Notes under the pieces: generated by a model
The model's database searches: none
What the model was told of the DNA's origin: nothing
The model's input: the letters and a program-made list of their open reading frames with translations, nothing else
Shown here: piece by piece, positions 45,453-54,757 of the stretch
How positions within the stretch are numbered: the stretch's first letter is position 1
Layout: every line of letters begins with the position of its first letter
Assembly (NCBI RefSeq): GCF_014656435.1
Contig: NZ_BNCK01000012.1
Location: forward strand, 1 to 64,000
Direction of reading: 5' to 3'
Length of the DNA stretch: 64,000 nucleotides
DNA from: Thalassotalea marina
GTDB taxonomy: Bacteria > Pseudomonadota > Gammaproteobacteria > Enterobacterales > Alteromonadaceae
Made by a program: the position numbers and the translations under genes

Positions 45453-46280
45453 CTAATTTTTTACACCAAACAGCCAATCTAAACCGAGAACCAAAGTCGT
45501 TGGAAAAGCTGTTGCATGAGTTGCATCATCAAGTAACTTAAACTTCACCAACACATTTTCACCAAACTGCTGTTCAATATGTTTTACCAGTAATTGCGCG
45601 CCATCTACCATATCTTGTTGCTCGCCATGTTCAGGCTTTTCTAATTCACCTACAGCAAGATAAACATTTGCTTTAATCGCTTTGTTTGTGGCTGGAACAG
45701 ATAAAATATAATGGTTATTAAACCAAACGGAAGGACTACCAATAATGTAGTTATTAAATAACTCTGGTTTTTTCAAAAGTAAATAAGCGCCAAATAAACC
45801 TCCCAGTGAATTTCCTACATATGTGCGCTCTGATGGGGTTACTCGGTAGTTGCTTTCTATATAGGGAATAATTTGTTTTTCAAGAAAGCGAGCATGACCC
45901 TGTGCATTACCAGTGTCCAATTTCCAACTGCTTGCCTTATTTGGGGTATAGTCCCTGATCCGGCTCGACGCACCTTTTGATCCTTTCTCATATGAAATAG
46001 CGACAATAATCGCTTCTTCCATTTTTCCTATGTTCATCGGGTAACGAGTGATCCCCGATGCTAATTGGAATGCGTAAGAACCATCAGTTAAATAAATAAC
46101 AGGATAATGTTTGTTTTTATTTTTATGATATGAACGAGGCAATTTAACAAAAACAGGATAAACCCTGTTGCTATCAAGCTCAGTTAATTCAATAATCGAA
46201 CTTCTTGGTATTTGAAATTGGCTAGCGGCATTAACGGCTGTACAACATATAACAAAAACCAAACCTGCAATAAATTTCAA
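45453..46280 (-). CDS. Exported esterase of the IroE/Fes (PF00756) type
   Basis: 275 residues from TTG 46280, which follows AAAGGAGA by 8 nt and starts a signal peptide (LKFIAGLVFVICCTAVNA). Alpha/beta hydrolase features: KLPRSYHKNKNKHYPVIYLTDGSY, EAIIVAISYE, nucleophile elbow YVGNSLGGLFGAYLL and a final DDATHATAFPTTLVLGLDWLF with the catalytic His. This family hydrolyses enterobactin-like siderophores and other acyl esters. Its closeness to a TonB receptor suggests processing of an imported ligand, but the genes converge and are not an operon. Confidence 0.85.
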   Translation of the reverse strand: MKFIAGLVFVICCTAVNAASQFQIPRSSIIELTELDSNRVYPVFVKLPRSYHKNKNKHYPVIYLTDGSYAFQLASGITRYPMNIGKMEEAIIVAISYEKGSKGASSRIRDYTPNKASSWKLDTGNAQGHARFLEKQIIPYIESNYRVTPSERTYVGNSLGGLFGAYLLLKKPELFNNYIIGSPSVWFNNHYILSVPATNKAIKANVYLAVGELEKPEHGEQQDMVDGAQLLVKHIEQQFGENVLVKFKLLDDATHATAFPTTLVLGLDWLFGVKN

Positions 46281-46424
46281 TATTGTCTCTCCTTTAGCGC
46301 AAAACCTAACTAACAATGTTTGAATCTAGAAAAACATCTACATCTAGGTTGCAAAGTTTTACACTACATACCGCTGAAACCAACAAATTCAATGTAACAA
46401 AAAATGGTTTTGTATATTTTAAAA

Positions 46425-47978
46425 TCAATTACTTATCACCGGCACACGTTTAATTCGTTTGTTTTGATTTAAGTGATATAACTGCTGCTGTATTAGTTGA
46501 AGCTTTTTCTTAGTTGTTGTTTGTTTTATTGCGCCATTTAATATTGATGAGTTCAGCAGATATTCTGTTGCAAAGCCTGCAGATATTGCTTTATTTAAAG
46601 CATCAATAAATGCTGACTCACCTTCTTTTGAAAAAATGCTTAACCCTTGTGTGAACTGGCTTAATGAGGTTTCATTGCTCTGTTGAAAAACTTTGTTGTG
46701 GTTAATTGTGCTATGCAAGGTGATTATGCTTGCCGACACTGCGGCTTCTGCCAGCCCTGTGGATGCAACTTCGTTATATAGGCTTAAAGCTTGTTCTTGT
46801 TTTCCTTGAACATCATTTAACACAGCCTGATAGAACTTAGCTTGTGCTGCGTTAGGAAAACTTGATAGCAAGGTATTTAATAACGTATCAGCCTCTTCAT
46901 ATCGACTTGTCGCAATATACAATTCGGCGAGAGCAAGCTGTGAAAACACCTTTAGCTCATCTTTTACTAACAAAGTTTTCAATATGCGTTCACTTCGACT
47001 AAACATATTTTTTAAGCGTAATACTTTTGCAAATTCGAACTGTACTTTCGTGTTCTCAGGTTGGCTATCGTGCGCAATAGTTATCGTTTGCCATGCCTCA
47101 TTAATATGGCCGAGTTCACGCAATGCATTGGCTTTAATCACATAACCATCAACCCAAGAGCTTGCTAACGATATCGCAATATCAGCATGTTTTATCGATT
47201 CTGTTAACTTCCCTTGATTTAGCTTAGCTTGAGCCAGCACGACGTGAGCCCAGGGTTGTTTAGCATGAAACTTTACCGCTGTTTCTGCATAACTCAGAGC
47301 TCGCTCTAAAGTTTCAACTGACGGTTGGTGCAATTGATAACGCGTTAAATAAATCGTACTTAAGGTACTTAATATGGCAATGTCTTTTGGTGTTTTATCT
47401 AACTGCTGCTGAAGTTTATCTACACCGGTTAATAAACTTTTTTCATCCGTCAGCCCCATATACATTGAGACGTCAAAATGATTAGCTGATTCGAGATTGA
47501 CCATAGTGTCATGGGCAAGGTCAACATCAGTAACAAAGTAATTATTAATAAGTATCAATAAAACAGCAGCTGCTAACACTATGCTCGGTAACAGCCACTG
47601 AATGCTTTTGTTTTGCTTTTGTGATTTTTGAACTTGTGTTTGAGCTGAACAAGTTGTGCTACTTGTCACTGAAACGCCTAGTCTATAGCCAATTCCACGT
47701 TCAGCGATGATAAAAGTCTCACCCAGCCCAATGGCCTCTCTTAACCTAGAAACACGTTTTTTAATGGTATCATCTGAGACAATTTTGCCCTGCCAAACCT
47801 GTTCCAGTAAGACTTGTTGAGAAACAACCTCAGGTGCACTTTGTACTAAACATAACAATAATCGATACGAGAGTTCAGGTAATAATATCTCTTTATTATT
47901 TTTCAACACCTGACGTTTTACACGATCAACACTTAAGTTTTCACCTACTTGAAAACTAGATACTTCTATTTTATCCAC
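46425..47978 (-). CDS. CadC-like winged-helix regulator with TM helix and TPR domain
   Basis: 517 residues from GTG 47978. Residues 1-103 are an OmpR/PhoB-type winged helix (KEILLPELSYRLLLCLVQSAPEVVS, QVWQGKIVSDDTIKKRVSRLREAIG, IAERGIGYRLGVS). A single transmembrane helix lies near 129-148, and the rest is helical TPR repeats (DGYVIKANALRELGHINEAWQTI) in the periplasm. It reads an outside signal and binds DNA directly, as ToxR/CadC do. The divergent serine hydrolase gene is the obvious target. Confidence 0.88.
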   Translation of the reverse strand: MDKIEVSSFQVGENLSVDRVKRQVLKNNKEILLPELSYRLLLCLVQSAPEVVSQQVLLEQVWQGKIVSDDTIKKRVSRLREAIGLGETFIIAERGIGYRLGVSVTSSTTCSAQTQVQKSQKQNKSIQWLLPSIVLAAAVLLILINNYFVTDVDLAHDTMVNLESANHFDVSMYMGLTDEKSLLTGVDKLQQQLDKTPKDIAILSTLSTIYLTRYQLHQPSVETLERALSYAETAVKFHAKQPWAHVVLAQAKLNQGKLTESIKHADIAISLASSWVDGYVIKANALRELGHINEAWQTITIAHDSQPENTKVQFEFAKVLRLKNMFSRSERILKTLLVKDELKVFSQLALAELYIATSRYEEADTLLNTLLSSFPNAAQAKFYQAVLNDVQGKQEQALSLYNEVASTGLAEAAVSASIITLHSTINHNKVFQQSNETSLSQFTQGLSIFSKEGESAFIDALNKAISAGFATEYLLNSSILNGAIKQTTTKKKLQLIQQQLYHLNQNKRIKRVPVISN

Positions 47979-48117
47979 TAACTAACCCAATGTTTTTATT
48001 ATTAATATTCATAAACGTCACCTTACGTCACCCTACTTCTAGAAATGTCACTTAGTAAATAATCAAACAATCGTTACTTTGTTTAACGAATTACTCAATG
48101 CGTTAAACAGGAATATT

Positions 48118-49593
48118 ATGAAATTATTCAGACAATCTAAACAGCAGTTTTTTAGCCGCATGTTAACCGTATCTTTACTCATGTTAATATCATCTTCTCT
48201 TTATGCTTCACCACTAACAACAGAACAAAGAATTGACGATTTACTACAAGGTTACTTTTCTTTAAATCAATTTAATGGTGTGGCACTAGTTGCTCATCAC
48301 GATAAGGTATTACTTCACAAAGGATTTGGTTATGCCAACTTTGAGTGGGATGTTAAACACGTTACCACAGGCCAATTTAAAATTGCTTCAGTGACTAAGC
48401 AATTTACCGCGTTACTTATTTTACAACTGGTTGAACAAAATAAGCTACAACTCGACCAAACCATCAGCCATTATTTGCCAAGCTATCGCCAAGACACTGG
48501 CAATAAAATTACTATCAGGCAGCTACTGAACCATACATCAGGCCTAGGAAACTTTTTTCATCTGCAAGAATATCAGGCAACAGAAGCTAGAAACCCTTAT
48601 TCTAGAGAAGAGTTTATACAGATCTTTTGTAGTGAAGATTTACTTTTTGAGCCTGGTACAAAATTTAGATACAGCAACGCTGGCTACACCATTTTAGGGC
48701 ACCTAATTGAACAAATAACGGGCAAAACTTATCAACAAGTGTTACAGGAAAATATATTTAACCCAGCGGGCATGACAAAAAGTGGCTTTAATAATCAACA
48801 ACAGGTTGTTAAACAGCGCGTTGAAGGTTATGAACGTACGTTAAATTCATTCAAACGCCCTACACATGTTGATATGTCTGTTCCATATTCAGCAGGCGCT
48901 ATATATTCGACCAGTCACGATTTACAGTTGTGGCACCAAGCGTTGCAGAAAAATTTATTGTTATCAAAAGCATTAACAAAAGTACTGTATCAAGTATCGG
49001 CACATAGAAATTATGCAGCTGGCTGGTTAGTGGACGATGTCAAAACTAATAACAACCTCACATACACTAAAGTGCATCATGGTGGTGGTATACAAGGGTT
49101 TAATGCCAGCATCGCTCGAATTTTGGAAGATGACTTATTGGTTGTTTTACTCAATAATACCGGCGGCGCCCCGATGACTGAAATGACCAACAACATCATT
49201 AACATCGTTTACAATATGCCGGTAAACGAACCCAAGTTGCGATTTAGCCAGCAACTGTTTCAACAAATCAGCAAAAATGGCCTAGAACAAGCAAAAGCGT
49301 GGTATTTATCGCAAGTTTCACAAGACAACGGCTTTAGCGAACGTGGTTTAAACAACTTTGGCTATGAACTTATTGAAGCTGGTGAAATTGAAGCGGCAAT
49401 TACGTTTTTTGAAATTAACAGCAAAGCCCACCCTAAATCGGCTAATGTTTACCATAGTTTGGCTGAAGCTTATGAACAAAAAGCAGAATTAGCACTTGCA
49501 TTAACCAATTACCAACTTGCGTTAAATCTCACCACAGATGACAAAAGTGCCCTAATTAACAAAATAAAACAGTTAAAAACACAAATACAATAA
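48118..49593 (+). CDS. Exported serine hydrolase (class C beta-lactamase fold) with TPR tail
   Basis: 491 residues from ATG 48118 (AGGA 7 nt upstream; signal peptide ending SSLYA). Penicillin-binding-type motifs are seen: SVTK (about 91-94), YSN in RYSNAGYTILGHLIEQ, and HHGGG near 321. The last 90 residues form TPR-like helices (NVYHSLAEAYEQKAELALALTNYQLAL). Likely a periplasmic D-aminopeptidase, esterase or peptidoglycan-active enzyme; true beta-lactamase activity is not implied. Confidence 0.88.
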   Translation: MKLFRQSKQQFFSRMLTVSLLMLISSSLYASPLTTEQRIDDLLQGYFSLNQFNGVALVAHHDKVLLHKGFGYANFEWDVKHVTTGQFKIASVTKQFTALLILQLVEQNKLQLDQTISHYLPSYRQDTGNKITIRQLLNHTSGLGNFFHLQEYQATEARNPYSREEFIQIFCSEDLLFEPGTKFRYSNAGYTILGHLIEQITGKTYQQVLQENIFNPAGMTKSGFNNQQQVVKQRVEGYERTLNSFKRPTHVDMSVPYSAGAIYSTSHDLQLWHQALQKNLLLSKALTKVLYQVSAHRNYAAGWLVDDVKTNNNLTYTKVHHGGGIQGFNASIARILEDDLLVVLLNNTGGAPMTEMTNNIINIVYNMPVNEPKLRFSQQLFQQISKNGLEQAKAWYLSQVSQDNGFSERGLNNFGYELIEAGEIEAAITFFEINSKAHPKSANVYHSLAEAYEQKAELALALTNYQLALNLTTDDKSALINKIKQLKTQIQ

Positions 49594-49600
49594 TCTAAAG

Positions 49601-49643
49601 CGCCTAACAGTAGTTTAATTTTGCCTTATATTGCTGTTAGGCG
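49601..49643. terminator. Hairpin after the serine hydrolase gene
   Basis: CGCCTAACAG (49601-49610) and CTGTTAGGCG (49634-49643) form a perfect 10-bp stem around a 23-nt loop. The ends also fit integron core consensus (GCCTAAC and GTTAGGC), but 45 bp is too short for a normal attC. No T-run follows, so terminator function is uncertain. Confidence 0.45.
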
Positions 49644-49796
49644 TAATAAAAACCAAGGTTTTCATAACAAGTTAAGCGTTGTAAAAATATACAGACAAGA
49701 AGATAATATGCACAGTTCCTACCAACTGATTGAATCAATAAAAACAATATCAATCCATAACATCTGAAGTTGCTATATGGAGGCAATAAAACGCCA

Positions 49797-51827
49797 ATGT
49801 TGTTACTCAAAATTGTATTTACCTGCATAGTTATTTTTTGGGGTTTTATTATTTCCCCTTTATCAGCAAAAACCTATACCGCCGATGAATTTGAGCAAGT
49901 TCGCCAACAACTTAGGCAAACTTTTGCCAATAGCCCCAAAGAAGCTTTGAAGCTAGTTAATAGCTATTTATCAGATCCTGAATTGCTCACCGAACAACAA
50001 CTAATTTGTTTAAATTACAAAAGCTGGTTTTTAATTGAAACGGATCAACTAAAAGAAGCAACACAAACATTAGTACAGTATCAATCACTTGCTGATAAAT
50101 TTGGCTTACCTGTGTTTAAATACGGCTATCACAATATGTATGCAGGTTTGTATACCCGTATTGAAAACTATGAAGCAGCTCTTGAACACCATTTAAAAGC
50201 TCAAGCGTTAACTGACACGTTAAAACCACAACTCGCCCATCAAACTAACAATAATATCGCCATGCTTTACACCAATGTTGGTCGATATGAAGAAGCCATA
50301 GAAATGTTTGAACAATACATCGCTTACCTTAAACAAGGTGATCGCCCTTTAAGTTTAAGTTTGGTGCTAGTTAACTTGGCAGAAACTCAGGCTGATATAG
50401 GTGATTTTAAAAAGGCGCGTGAAACCATAAACGAAGCAATGGCAATTCAAAAAAAGCATGACTATAAACGTTATTTGGCAAGCAGCCATTTCATTTTAGG
50501 CATGATTGAACGCGAAGAAAAAAACTTTGATCAATCTATTAACTACCTTGAACACGCAATAAAAGAATTTAATGAGCTGTCAATTGCCGAAGAAGCCACA
50601 CAAGCACAAATATCACTTGCCAAAACCTACCTAGAAACAGGCGACAATGACAAAATAGATAGTTTAATTACTTCCGCTTTGCTTAACGCAGAACAACATC
50701 ATCTTCCCGCTTTACAGTCACAAATACATAAATTTGCAGCAAACGTATATGAACAAAGACATGATTTGCCACAAGCACTAATGCATTTTAAAACGTATCA
50801 AGAACTGCACGATCAATTATTGCTACAACGTGCTGACATCAATTTGGCAAAAGCAATCGCTGAAAGTGATGTAACAAGTAAAGAATTAGAAATATTAGAG
50901 CTGACAAAAAGCAAACAATTGAAGTTAGAAAAAGCCAAGTTATTTCAATACATTGCCCTAACAATCATTTGCGGTTTAATTATTTTTATTACTGGGGCAA
51001 TTTTTGCGTTAAGGAGTATTAATAAAAGTAACCTAAGACTGCGCAGATCATTAAACGAATTAGCGGCAACACAAAACAAATTAATAGAAACCGAAAAAGT
51101 TGCTTCGCTTACTTCCCTTTCGTCAGGTATGGCGCATCAATTAAATACTCCTATAGGCACCATAGTGACAGCAAACTCTTTAATTAACGAAAAATTAGTT
51201 AATTTAGAGCAACAATTTGAAAATAAAACCTTAAGTCAATCTGCATTACGACAATTTATCAATATCGCAAAAGACACCAAAGAAATCGTTAACAAAAGTA
51301 CACAACGATTAACCACTATGGTGGAGCAATTTAAAGCACTTAAAGTATCATTAGACTCAACACAGAAAGTATCAACCTTTAGCCTTCATGAGTTGGTTGT
51401 GGAGTGCACCACTAAATTTAACAGTTACTTAGGCAAAGAGGTTAAATTTACTATCGACACTAACAACATTGAAATATGCTCTATCTACCCAGTTTTAGCC
51501 GATGTATTTGTCAATTTAATCACCAACTCCTTTGAACACGGTTTTAAACACCAAGACAGTGGTACTATCTGTATCAATTCAGAGCTTAATGACGATAAAA
51601 TTACCATTACATTTGAAGATGACGGCGCAGGTATAAAACCTGAGTTATTAAAAGAGATTTTTACACCATTTTTCTCGACAAACTTAGGTGGAAATCATCT
51701 AGGTTTAGGCTTAAACGTTGTATTTAATGCCGTTAAACACCAATTACATGGTGATATAACAGCATTACCTTATGAACGTGGTGCTTGCTTTGTTATTACG
51801 CTGCCTAAGAGCTTTGAGCAATCATAG
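49797..51827 (+). CDS. TPR-containing sensor histidine kinase
   Basis: About 676 residues. The start is uncertain: GGAGG (49779-49783) precedes ATG 49797 by 13 nt, giving a signal-like N-terminus (MLLLKIVFTCIVIFWGFIISPLSAKTYTA). Residues 40-350 are TPR repeats (HQTNNNIAMLYTNVGRYEEAIEMF, LAETQADIGDFKKARETI). A TM helix near 383-405 leads to kinase motifs GMAHQLNTPIG (His about 446), NSFEHGF, DDGAG and GGNHLGLGLNVV. The HQxNTP box matches the orphan kinase at 12774-14435. No response regulator is adjacent. Confidence 0.87.
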   Translation: MLLLKIVFTCIVIFWGFIISPLSAKTYTADEFEQVRQQLRQTFANSPKEALKLVNSYLSDPELLTEQQLICLNYKSWFLIETDQLKEATQTLVQYQSLADKFGLPVFKYGYHNMYAGLYTRIENYEAALEHHLKAQALTDTLKPQLAHQTNNNIAMLYTNVGRYEEAIEMFEQYIAYLKQGDRPLSLSLVLVNLAETQADIGDFKKARETINEAMAIQKKHDYKRYLASSHFILGMIEREEKNFDQSINYLEHAIKEFNELSIAEEATQAQISLAKTYLETGDNDKIDSLITSALLNAEQHHLPALQSQIHKFAANVYEQRHDLPQALMHFKTYQELHDQLLLQRADINLAKAIAESDVTSKELEILELTKSKQLKLEKAKLFQYIALTIICGLIIFITGAIFALRSINKSNLRLRRSLNELAATQNKLIETEKVASLTSLSSGMAHQLNTPIGTIVTANSLINEKLVNLEQQFENKTLSQSALRQFINIAKDTKEIVNKSTQRLTTMVEQFKALKVSLDSTQKVSTFSLHELVVECTTKFNSYLGKEVKFTIDTNNIEICSIYPVLADVFVNLITNSFEHGFKHQDSGTICINSELNDDKITITFEDDGAGIKPELLKEIFTPFFSTNLGGNHLGLGLNVVFNAVKHQLHGDITALPYERGACFVITLPKSFEQS

Positions 51828-51848
51828 TTGGCGATTTAACGTTCTGAT

Positions 51849-52214
51849 TTAAGCTACCTGAAAAAATAAGCACAATTTATTTTTATCTAGGTCTCTAACA
51901 TAGGCGGAATAATAAGGCCCTTTGAGCTTTGGCTCCCCTTCACAAGAGCCGCCCAAAGCAATTGCTTTTTGGTATAAATTATCTACCTCTTCCGTTGAAT
52001 TTAAGTTGAGGCCGATCATTGTACCATTACCGTTGGTCGCCGCTTCTTTATTATATGGAGAGGCGACAGCAAACATCATCCAATCACAGCCCCAATAAGT
52101 CATGCGTTCATCCGCTATCACGCGCTTAAACTCTGTTTCTTGAAAAAGTGCGTCATAGTATTTTGTCGCATTTGCTAAATTATTAGTTCCCACTACCGTG
52201 TAACTTTGTTTCAT
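51849..52214 (-). CDS. VOC family protein
   Basis: 121 residues with a strong AAGGAG site. Halves start YTVVGTNNLANATKYYDALFQE and MIGLNLNSTEEVDNLYQKAIALGG, and the end YYSAYVRDLDKNKLCLFF is typical of VOC proteins. It resembles the YP_/PhnB-lactoylglutathione-lyase-like group with no assigned substrate. Single gene on the minus strand. Confidence 0.85.
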   Translation of the reverse strand: MKQSYTVVGTNNLANATKYYDALFQETEFKRVIADERMTYWGCDWMMFAVASPYNKEAATNGNGTMIGLNLNSTEEVDNLYQKAIALGGSCEGEPKLKGPYYSAYVRDLDKNKLCLFFQVA

Positions 52215-52298
52215 GTTGTTCTCCTTTTGTTGGAGAACTCACTATATATTCCCCCTACTGACAGCTGTGTGTCAGTAGTCTTTTAGCAATAGAAACAA

Positions 52299-52329
52299 AA
52301 AAGCCAGCAGAATAAATCCACTGGCCTTT
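52299..52329 (-). terminator. Terminator of the M48 protease gene
   Basis: Minus strand stem AGGCCAG/CTGGCT around a 13-nt loop, followed by a T-run (reading GGCTTTTTTG). It lies about 40 nt past the protease stop at 52369. Confidence 0.65.
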
Positions 52330-52368
52330 GAAAACTGTCAACCTAGTTTAGGAAGCCAATTCTGTTAG

Positions 52369-53154
52369 CTATGCACGTTTGCAGCTTTTATTCGGTGATT
52401 GATATAAAGGCTGAGCTTTACCCAAATGTTTAGACAAGTCATTAATGCGCGTTTGGTTTGATGGATGAGTTGATAGAAACTCAGGTGGTGCACCTTTTGA
52501 AACTTTGGCCATATTACGCCACAAATCAATTGCGGCAGCTGGATCAAATCCAGATTTGGCCATTAGGTTTTGACCAACAATGTCTGCTTCACTTTCATGT
52601 AAACGGCTATATGGCATTAACGCACCATATTGTATTGCGCCTAAACCCAATGCCATCCATAGCTCTTTATTTTCGGTACCTTGCTGACTAAGCCAAGCAT
52701 CTGCTCCTACGGCACCAATTTGCACGATTTGATTCGCTGATAAACGTTCATTGGAATGTTGCTCTATCACATGGGCAACTTCATGCCCGATAATAGCAGC
52801 TAACTGATCTGGTGTTTGAGCAACATTTAAAATACCGGTATAAACGCCAATTTTTCCACCAGGTAATGCAAACGCGTTAACTTGTTCAGAATCAAACACC
52901 ACAACTTCCCAAGTACCATTATGAGCTGATTTTGGTACGTTGGCTGTAATAGCGTTTGCCACACATTGAACATATTGATTAGTCGCTTTGTTCTGGCTAA
53001 TTTTTTCTTTTTGCTTTAACTCTTCGAATGATGCCGCGCCCATTTTGCTCAATTCACCGTTTGAGAAAAGTGTCACTTGATTGCGACCTGTTGAAGATTT
53101 TGCGCAGGCGGTTAACACAAGAACGGCTGCTAAAACAGCAAGTTTAGATTTCAT
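52369..53154 (-). CDS. M48 family metallopeptidase lipoprotein (LoiP/YggG-like)
   Basis: 261 residues. A lipoprotein signal (VLAAVLVLTAC, Cys 17) is followed by the M48 domain: VNAFALPGGKIGVYTGIL, zinc site HEVAH (about 124-128) and the third ligand in HESEADIVG (about 188-192). Relatives (LoiP, BepA) are outer-membrane-anchored zinc proteases that clear damaged or misassembled envelope proteins. GGGA lies before the ATG. Monocistronic, next to but not part of the kinase operon. Confidence 0.92.
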   Translation of the reverse strand: MKSKLAVLAAVLVLTACAKSSTGRNQVTLFSNGELSKMGAASFEELKQKEKISQNKATNQYVQCVANAITANVPKSAHNGTWEVVVFDSEQVNAFALPGGKIGVYTGILNVAQTPDQLAAIIGHEVAHVIEQHSNERLSANQIVQIGAVGADAWLSQQGTENKELWMALGLGAIQYGALMPYSRLHESEADIVGQNLMAKSGFDPAAAIDLWRNMAKVSKGAPPEFLSTHPSNQTRINDLSKHLGKAQPLYQSPNKSCKRA

Positions 53155-53272
53155 GAAGTATCCCGTTTCTTTGAAGCTTAAGGCATTAGTTTAAGAAAAA
53201 TTTATCCTTACTGCGAGTTAAATTTCTATGTCGTAGCGCACCAAAAACCAAATTTACATCACTGAAGAAGAC

Positions 53273-54757
53273 TTAATTAACCGATACTTTTTTTAGGGCG
53301 AAGCTAAATGCTGCACCTTGGCCAATATCGCTAGAAACCGCTATTTCACTATGCATTAGCTCAAGTAATTTTTTAGTAATCGCCAAGCCTAATCCCGCAT
53401 GTTTTTCCCCGGCGTTTACCGCATTACTCGCGCGATATCGGGTGTCAAAAATATACGATAATTCTTCTTTTTTAATGCCGGTGCCAGTGTCTTTAACCGT
53501 CACTTGACACTGATTACCTTTAATTTCATCTACCTGCAAATAAATATGCCCTTGTGCAGGTGTATGTCTAATAGCATTTTCAATTAAATTGGTTAATACC
53601 CGCTCTAATTTGGCAATATCACCCAATATTAAGGTTTCAGAGTGGCTAGGAACGATAGACATTTCAATGCCTTTTGCCTGGCACTTAAGAGAAAACTTTG
53701 CCAACACATCGTATAACAGCTCAGTAATGTTAAAACTTTCTAATTGAATCGACACTTGGCCACCTTCAAGGTGCGCTAACTCGAAAATTTGATCGATTAG
53801 CGACTTCAAATCTTTGGCATTTTTTAATGCTGTTTGTAAATATTTATCTTTTTGCTCAGGTGATAGGCTATCTAGCCCTAATGCCACTGTTTCAACATAA
53901 CCTTGCAATGATGCAAGCGGTGTACGTAAATCATGAGAGATATCAGCTAACAGCTCTCTTCGCTGAACATCGGCGAGTTTTAGTTGGTTTAATTGCTCAC
54001 TGATTTGTTTGGCCATCTCTTCAAAAACAATGCCTAATTGATGCACTTCATTTGAGGTATTTCTTTTCCATGGCGCCAATGCCACTTTATCTTGTGCAAA
54101 CCCTGCGGCCTTTAATGCGTGAATATCACTATTTAACTGACGTAGCGGCTTAGTAAAGTATCGGAATAACCCCAACATAACAATGAACAAAAATAGTATA
54201 GCACCAACAAAAGCCATTAACGATAACTTAGCCTGTTGATTAAGCTGTGGCGTGGCAAACGCTGATTCGTATTGTTCACCCGCAACAATGACATACAAAT
54301 ACCCCTGCAACGACTCTCCGTTATACACTGGCGCTACCGAAAAAACCTTTTGTCTTAATTCATTTTTGGGATCATCACCATAAATCGGCAAAGCAGCGTT
54401 GTTTTCTATTAAATTTAACAAAGGCGCTAAACTTACCTGTTTGCGCTTGATTAAATGTTTATCAATGGAATGGGTTAGAATTTTTCCTGTTGGATCTAAT
54501 AAATAAAACTCAAACGCTGGCCCCAACACCATTAAGGTATGAAACAAATTTTTTAAGGCCTCATAGTCGTAAACACCTTGTTTTAGTATCGGGTTATCAT
54601 TCACTAAGTTTTCGGCCAAAGATAGATGTAACCCTTGCTGCGCTTCATATCTTGCTTGTTTTTCTAGTGAATTTGCCCAGTAAAAAAAGACAATTAATAT
54701 CGCAACAAACACTGAGAGCAAAGACAATGACAAGCGTTGATATAGGCTCAGCTTCAC
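53273..54757 (-). CDS. Sensor histidine kinase of the spondin operon
   Basis: 494 residues from GTG 54757, with AAGGAG 7 nt upstream and a 4-nt GTGA overlap with the response regulator stop. TM1 (about 8-28), a periplasmic domain of about 150 residues with a PDC/CHASE-like pattern (FEFYLLDPTGKILTHSID), TM2 (near 180-200), HAMP-like linker, HisKA (ISHDLRTPLASLQGYVE; His about 275) and HATPase (NLIENAIRHTP, DTGTGIKKE, GLGLAITKKLL). It probably senses an envelope signal for the operon upstream. Confidence 0.92.
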   Translation of the reverse strand: MKLSLYQRLSLSLLSVFVAILIVFFYWANSLEKQARYEAQQGLHLSLAENLVNDNPILKQGVYDYEALKNLFHTLMVLGPAFEFYLLDPTGKILTHSIDKHLIKRKQVSLAPLLNLIENNAALPIYGDDPKNELRQKVFSVAPVYNGESLQGYLYVIVAGEQYESAFATPQLNQQAKLSLMAFVGAILFLFIVMLGLFRYFTKPLRQLNSDIHALKAAGFAQDKVALAPWKRNTSNEVHQLGIVFEEMAKQISEQLNQLKLADVQRRELLADISHDLRTPLASLQGYVETVALGLDSLSPEQKDKYLQTALKNAKDLKSLIDQIFELAHLEGGQVSIQLESFNITELLYDVLAKFSLKCQAKGIEMSIVPSHSETLILGDIAKLERVLTNLIENAIRHTPAQGHIYLQVDEIKGNQCQVTVKDTGTGIKKEELSYIFDTRYRASNAVNAGEKHAGLGLAITKKLLELMHSEIAVSSDIGQGAAFSFALKKVSVN

